From Sipunculus nudus (Eukaryota; Annelida; Sipuncula; Golfingiida; Sipunculidae): a DNA stretch of 64,000 bases. The position numbers were made by a program, and so were the translations under genes. The notes under the pieces were generated by a model. That model saw only the letters and a list, made by a program, of their open reading frames with translations, was not told the origin of the DNA and made no database searches. The stretch is taken from the NCBI GenBank assembly GCA_026874595.1, contig CM049308.1, positions 74,434,624-74,498,623 on the forward strand. The letters are read 5' to 3'. This document shows positions 59,491 to 64,000 of the stretch, in pieces (within the stretch, counting starts at the first letter, position 1; each line of letters starts with the position of its first letter).

Positions 59491-61260
59491 AGCTCGCCGG
59501 AACGAAGTTCAGGAGTGCTTATACTGTACCGTCGTCCTTAGACACCCCAGGTTAAAGTTTTGTTAACTCATATAACTGGGCAACCACTTACCCGATTGCT
59601 TTCATATTACTCACACATATATGTATTGTATATGTCATTATGAAATCCCCTCTCTATGGTTCGGGGTCAAAGGTCAAATTCGCAGGCCCCAGTTGTTAAT
59701 GAACAAGCAAGGGTAATTTTTTTTTGTTAGGCTCCTTACTCCATTGCTAATGAAGACATTTCAATTTAACTTTATACACTGGTGTATATTGACAATACCT
59801 AGTACAGCTATTAAAAGGTTTTACCATATTTTAATTTCTGGGCCAGTTATTAGTACTTGATGAACAAAATTTGTACAGATCCCAACCCAGCTCAGGTTAA
59901 AGTTTTTTGTTAACCCTTTATAACTCGGCAACCACTTGCCCTATTGCTTTTATATTTCACATATGTATTGCATAGGGGGTCAGGAATCCTCCCCCCCCCC
60001 CCCCCCCAATTGATTTAGGGATCCAAAGGTCAAGGTCTCAGTCCCTGGCTGTTCATGAACAAGTCCGGTTAAAGTTTTTTTGTTAGGCTCTTTGCTCCAA
60101 TGAAGATATTTCAGTTAAACAATGTAGTGACAATACAGAGCTATTAAAATGTTTACCATATTTTAATTTCTGGGCCAGTTAATTAGCACTTAACGAACAA
60201 AGTTTGTACAGATCCCAACCTAGCTCAGTTTAAAGTTTAAGGATAACTCTTTATAACTCAACTACTCACGATATAGCTTTTATATTTAATGTATATATTG
60301 TATAGGGGGTAAGGAATCCCCCCCCCCCCCATCATTTAGTGGTCCATTGGTCACCCCGTTCATGAACAAGTCGGTTTAAAGTTTTCTAGGCCCTTTGCTC
60401 CATTGTTAACGAAGATATTTTAATTAAACGTGGTACACTGATGAACAGTGACAATACCTTTCACAGAATTTCCCCCATACTTTCCCCCATGAATAAGAAT
60501 TTCCTCCATATTTTAATTTTGGGCCAGTAATTAGCACTTAACGATCAAAATTTGTATATATCCTAACCCAGCACAGGTTAAAGTTTTGGGATAACTCTTT
60601 ATAACTCAACAAGCACTCGCCCTATTGTTTTCATATTTCATATATGTGTTATATGGGGGGTTAGGAATCTCCCTTATAATATGGGGATTAAATGTCAAGG
60701 CAGCAGGTCACCTTTGTTCATGAAAACATCAGATTAAAGTTTTTTGTTGGGCTTATTGCTCCATTGCTAATGAAGAAATTTATGTTAAACATATACTGAA
60801 GTTCTGTGACATTACCCATAGGGTAACTAGGTCGAGTCTTATTATATGCAAAATCCACACATATTTTATGAGATCGGTGGGCCAACAAGCTACTTTATTG
60901 TGTCGGTGCAATAACTTATCGGGAAAATAATGGATTTTGATGAAACTCAACAGAAATATTAACCAATATAACATCTTGCCTAAATTTTATTCCCCGCAAA
61001 CTCCATCCATATTCAATGAGGTCAGAGGTCACCAGCCTACTTTATGGTGTCGCTGCTATCATTTAGCAGGAATATAAATGGATTTTCATGGAACTCAATA
61101 GAAATGTTAACTAATATAATATCTCGTCTAAAATTGGTTACCGTAAAATTGATGCATATTTTATGTGGTCAGAGGTCATTAGAATTATGACGGGCATGTT
61201 ATGCACCCCTGTGCTGCTCTTTGTTTGTGTTGTTTTTTTTATGCCCCGTACCGGCGAGCT
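59491..61260 (+). mobile_element. TIR-bounded element AGCTCGCCGG with internal tandem modules
   Basis: Terminal inverted repeats AGCTCGCCGG (59491-59500) and CCGGCGAGCT (61251-61260). The interior has three to four modules of about 300-340 bp, each with ggttaaagttttttgttaac, tataactcggcaaccact, ggtcaaggtc and gttcatgaacaagtc in order, plus poly-C tracts at about 59991-60007 and 60320-60330. A second module type follows at about 60860-61180. No protein-coding capacity. Confidence 0.65.
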
Positions 61261-62100
61261 CTGTTGTCCTCAGACGACTTTTTACCACTTTTCATTGTAC
61301 AGAGGATCCATGTTTAAATTGTTCAAGGTTTAGAAACACCGAATGAACACTACGCCTGTACACGTAGCATAAATATGGAACCATATATATAGCAAATCGA
61401 TTATTCCATAATAGAGAGATAAACCGCTAATTGAAATGTTCAGCTGAGCGTCAAGACCCATGGGCCACTTGATGGAGAACGTGTCACTTTATGACGTTTA
61501 CCAGAACTGAACACCTTTACGCTTTAGGACCCCTCGTAACATAAAATCCCGACTTTTTGGCTCTGTTTGACAGAATGCTGACAAGTAAAAATGTCCCTCC
61601 GGTTATGTAACCGATACAAGATCAAGTTTAAGGATACAGCCATTAAGTAACGGGTCTGAAATGTTTTTGTTTTTATTTTTTATCTGGTATAGGTTATCCC
61701 CCAAAGAGGGTCATGATAATGACCACTGTTGGAGAAAAGAGTCGCAAGTCAAATGTCACCCTTGAGACACGGACATTTTACTTCAATCTTGTAACACTAA
61801 ATCTTAACTTTTTGTTTCTGTGTGACGGGATGCTGACAAGACTAAATTGCTCTGTGGTTACTTTGCTGATAAAATTTTACATCTGAGTTTAAGGGTCTCA
61901 AAGCAAAGGGGTCTGAAACGTTGTTTGGTACAATAATTCTTGAGCTGTCATTTGAATTATCATTCAGGGTAGGACATAATCTGCACATTGAATCCTTGAC
62001 CTGTTTATTGTTCCTGGGTATATCGGGTGAAATGTTATTAGGCCAGAAATCATGAAATTTTCACACCTTTCCTTTTCTCTGCAGGGACCCGCTTGCGGTT
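61261..62100. other. Intergenic DNA with one family terminus
   Basis: 61440-61472 reads cagctgagcgtcaagaccc then atgggccacttg, the tail of the AGCTCAGCTGA family without a visible head. No gene. Confidence 0.5.
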
Positions 62101-62102
62101 AA

Positions 62103-62560
62103 AGCATGAGTCACAAACAAACTACGATTTTGAATTTTGTACGATTTCAGCAGGGCCACGACAGAACCGTCGTAGTTTTTTTTTTTTTTGTATTAATAAT
62201 TTCATGGAAGACTTCACATATAAAATATATGTTGTACGACGGTCGTTTGAACTTCGGTCAGGGCCGTCTAAGTCTAATCGTGCGCTCTTACCACGACAGT
62301 CATAAGATAGAATTATATTCCCAAGACAAACCCACGGCGGTCGAAGGAATGTCCGACAACGGTAGAATATTCGTAGGAACGTCATAGGTGGAACGTGCGC
62401 AATTGTCGGACTGTCGTATAGGGTCTCAGATAACCAAAGTATCTTGAGAGATTCGTAGGTTTATCGTAACACAGTCATAAGGGATCGTACAACAGACCTA
62501 CGAGATCGGCCTGAGATAAAGAATAACCTACGAAGCTGAAAAAATTAAAACATTTGCAAC
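62103..62560. repeat. CG-rich patch with many acgac/gtcgt and cgtag words
   Basis: Short inverted words such as acgacggtcgt (62237) and acgac...gtcgt (62159-62174) are frequent, and cg dinucleotides are far denser than nearby. Overlapping frames on both strands lack recognisable domains. It looks like an unidentified repeat. Confidence 0.45.
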
Positions 62561-64000
62561 ATTCTGCCTACGGCAGTTTTTTCCGTCGCAAGAAACCTGA
62601 ATTTTGTTCGACACTCCGACGTCCATCCTAGGAATTTCCCAATTTTTATGTCATATAGACCTGTGCAATATACGTTGTGCGATGTTTGTGACTTAGGCTT
62701 AAGCATGTTCATGCGGCAAACCTATTCTTAAGTAATAATATATTATTTTATCTTTTATTATACCTCAGCCATGCAGGTGCGAGGTATTGTGTTTTCATCG
62801 TCATTGGCTGGTATTTGGTGATTGATTATTCAGTTTGTCTGTAAATAAAATTTCAAACGGATTCTGATTAATTCTATTGTGGAGAGATAGTGTAATACTC
62901 GAAGAACAAGCCAATAAAGAGAGTATCTGGAACAACATAATGTTTTTCGTCAAATGATTCTGTACCACTATGAGATACGTTCATTTGTAAATCTATAGAC
63001 GGAGGGCGGGTGTTACTCACGATAGTATTGGAGGCCACTTCGTTTTGGGGCATATAGCTTGCCTGCATGCATGTGAGAGAGCTGCATGGAATCTTTCGGT
63101 CAAACACACACCAAAGTTTGATAAGGATCCTGGTGCATGTTAACATTTTTAATTGGGAGACAAAGTTATGGGCAGTAGAAGATTAAAATCGTATATATGA
63201 CACTCTTCGGCCACGCGTCTACCTTTTTCTTCCTTTCCTTCATATTGCCTTTCGAGGTCTATCAACTTTTCTCTCTTTCGAAGGACATGCAATTAAAGTG
63301 TAAGTATTGAGGTACCGCATGCGGGATCCTCTGAAATCAAACTAATAATTCATATCATGCATGCATGCAGGTTCCCCCGCACCCCAACTAGTATGGAATT
63401 TAGAGGGAAAGATGCGTTTATAATCTATAGTTTAATTTGAATCGCATGCCTGTATGGAATGTATTCTTACATGTTTTCGCCAAATGTGAACTAGTGTTTT
63501 TAAAGTAAATGAACGTTGGTACTACAGAAAGTCCATGTTTGCTTACTACCAATGAGGTCCTTCGTCTGAGGTCTCAAAAAATCAATAAAAGCCATTTGAT
63601 AAAAGAACTGTGAAATGCGTTCAAAATTGTAGCGTTTTGGTATTTTACACACTACTGTGCTGGGGACTCAACTTTGTTATCGTCTCGATCCGGATCGTGA
63701 TGTTATCTGTTGACAAACATTATTATTATTATTACCATATATTTGTGGAGTTCGTATCTTTTCTTCCAAAGACAACAGTTTCCATTTTTAAGGCCGTTTT
63801 GGTCTCCTTTACCACCACTTCACCTGTCCGATATTCTTACACGTTTGTCTCTTTTTCACTGTTTTCATACATAAGTCTTGTTTACAAACATAATTAGATC
63901 TTTGTTTACAGGTTAAGGCATGCCCTATTCCTTTTCACCTGTCTGCTATTGGAGTGAAATTAATGGCATTTTCAATTTTTTTTTTTTTGGTTATTTTTTT
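62561..64000. other. Intergenic DNA, no gene seen
   Basis: A+T-rich, with a tta run at 63720-63733 and a T tract near 63978-63990. No supported gene. Confidence 0.5.

Overview
This is animal nuclear DNA: A+T-rich, intron-rich, full of transposon remnants and short tandem repeats, with no bacterial operon features. It carries parts of two conserved metazoan genes, RALGAPA (minus strand, N-terminal exons only) and CMTR1 (plus strand, essentially complete). The repeat style suggests a marine lophotrochozoan, most likely a bivalve or other mollusc: tRNA-derived SINEs, elements opening in GTCCGTC-rich tracts, modular non-autonomous elements, and MITEs with gattcag / cgcgaa termini. That taxonomic guess is inference; the gene identifications are much firmer.

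Layout. 1-6,832: a long RALGAPA intron, or the region beyond its sixth exon, filled by a pogo-like TIR element (808-1768), a block of four 338-bp tandem modules (3234-4600) and a 1.9-kb dispersed element (4603-6505). 6,833-12,647: six RALGAPA coding exons encoding the first 176 residues; the rest of this large gene lies off the left edge. 12,650-30,320: a 17.7-kb divergent intergenic region dominated by two arrays of a 45/33-bp satellite in opposite orientation (15.88-17.50 kb plus, 21.28-24.65 kb minus), with flanking direct repeats, microsatellites, a tRNA-like relic and a further family copy at 19.6-20.97 kb. 30,325-54,338: CMTR1 in 23 coding exons; every intron has GT-AG borders and compatible phases, giving an 837-residue protein with G-patch, FtsJ/RrmJ-type 2'-O-methyltransferase, guanylyltransferase-like and WW-like parts. 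Its introns host a DIRS-like fragment with perfect 41-bp inverted termini, a SINE abutting a splice donor, and several TIR or modular elements. 54,339-64,000: 3' UTR and intergenic DNA with more modular repeats, a 1.77-kb TIR element and no recognisable gene.

The two genes are not functionally linked in any obvious way: CMTR1 methylates the first transcribed nucleotide of mRNA caps, and RALGAPA is the catalytic subunit of the Ral GTPase-activating complex. The most unusual structure is the inverted pair of satellite arrays between them. Its two unit lengths are both multiples of three, so long reading frames run through it. A CCAAT/TATA-like promoter sits just upstream of the plus-strand array, and convergent CTCF-like motifs lie on either side of the region.
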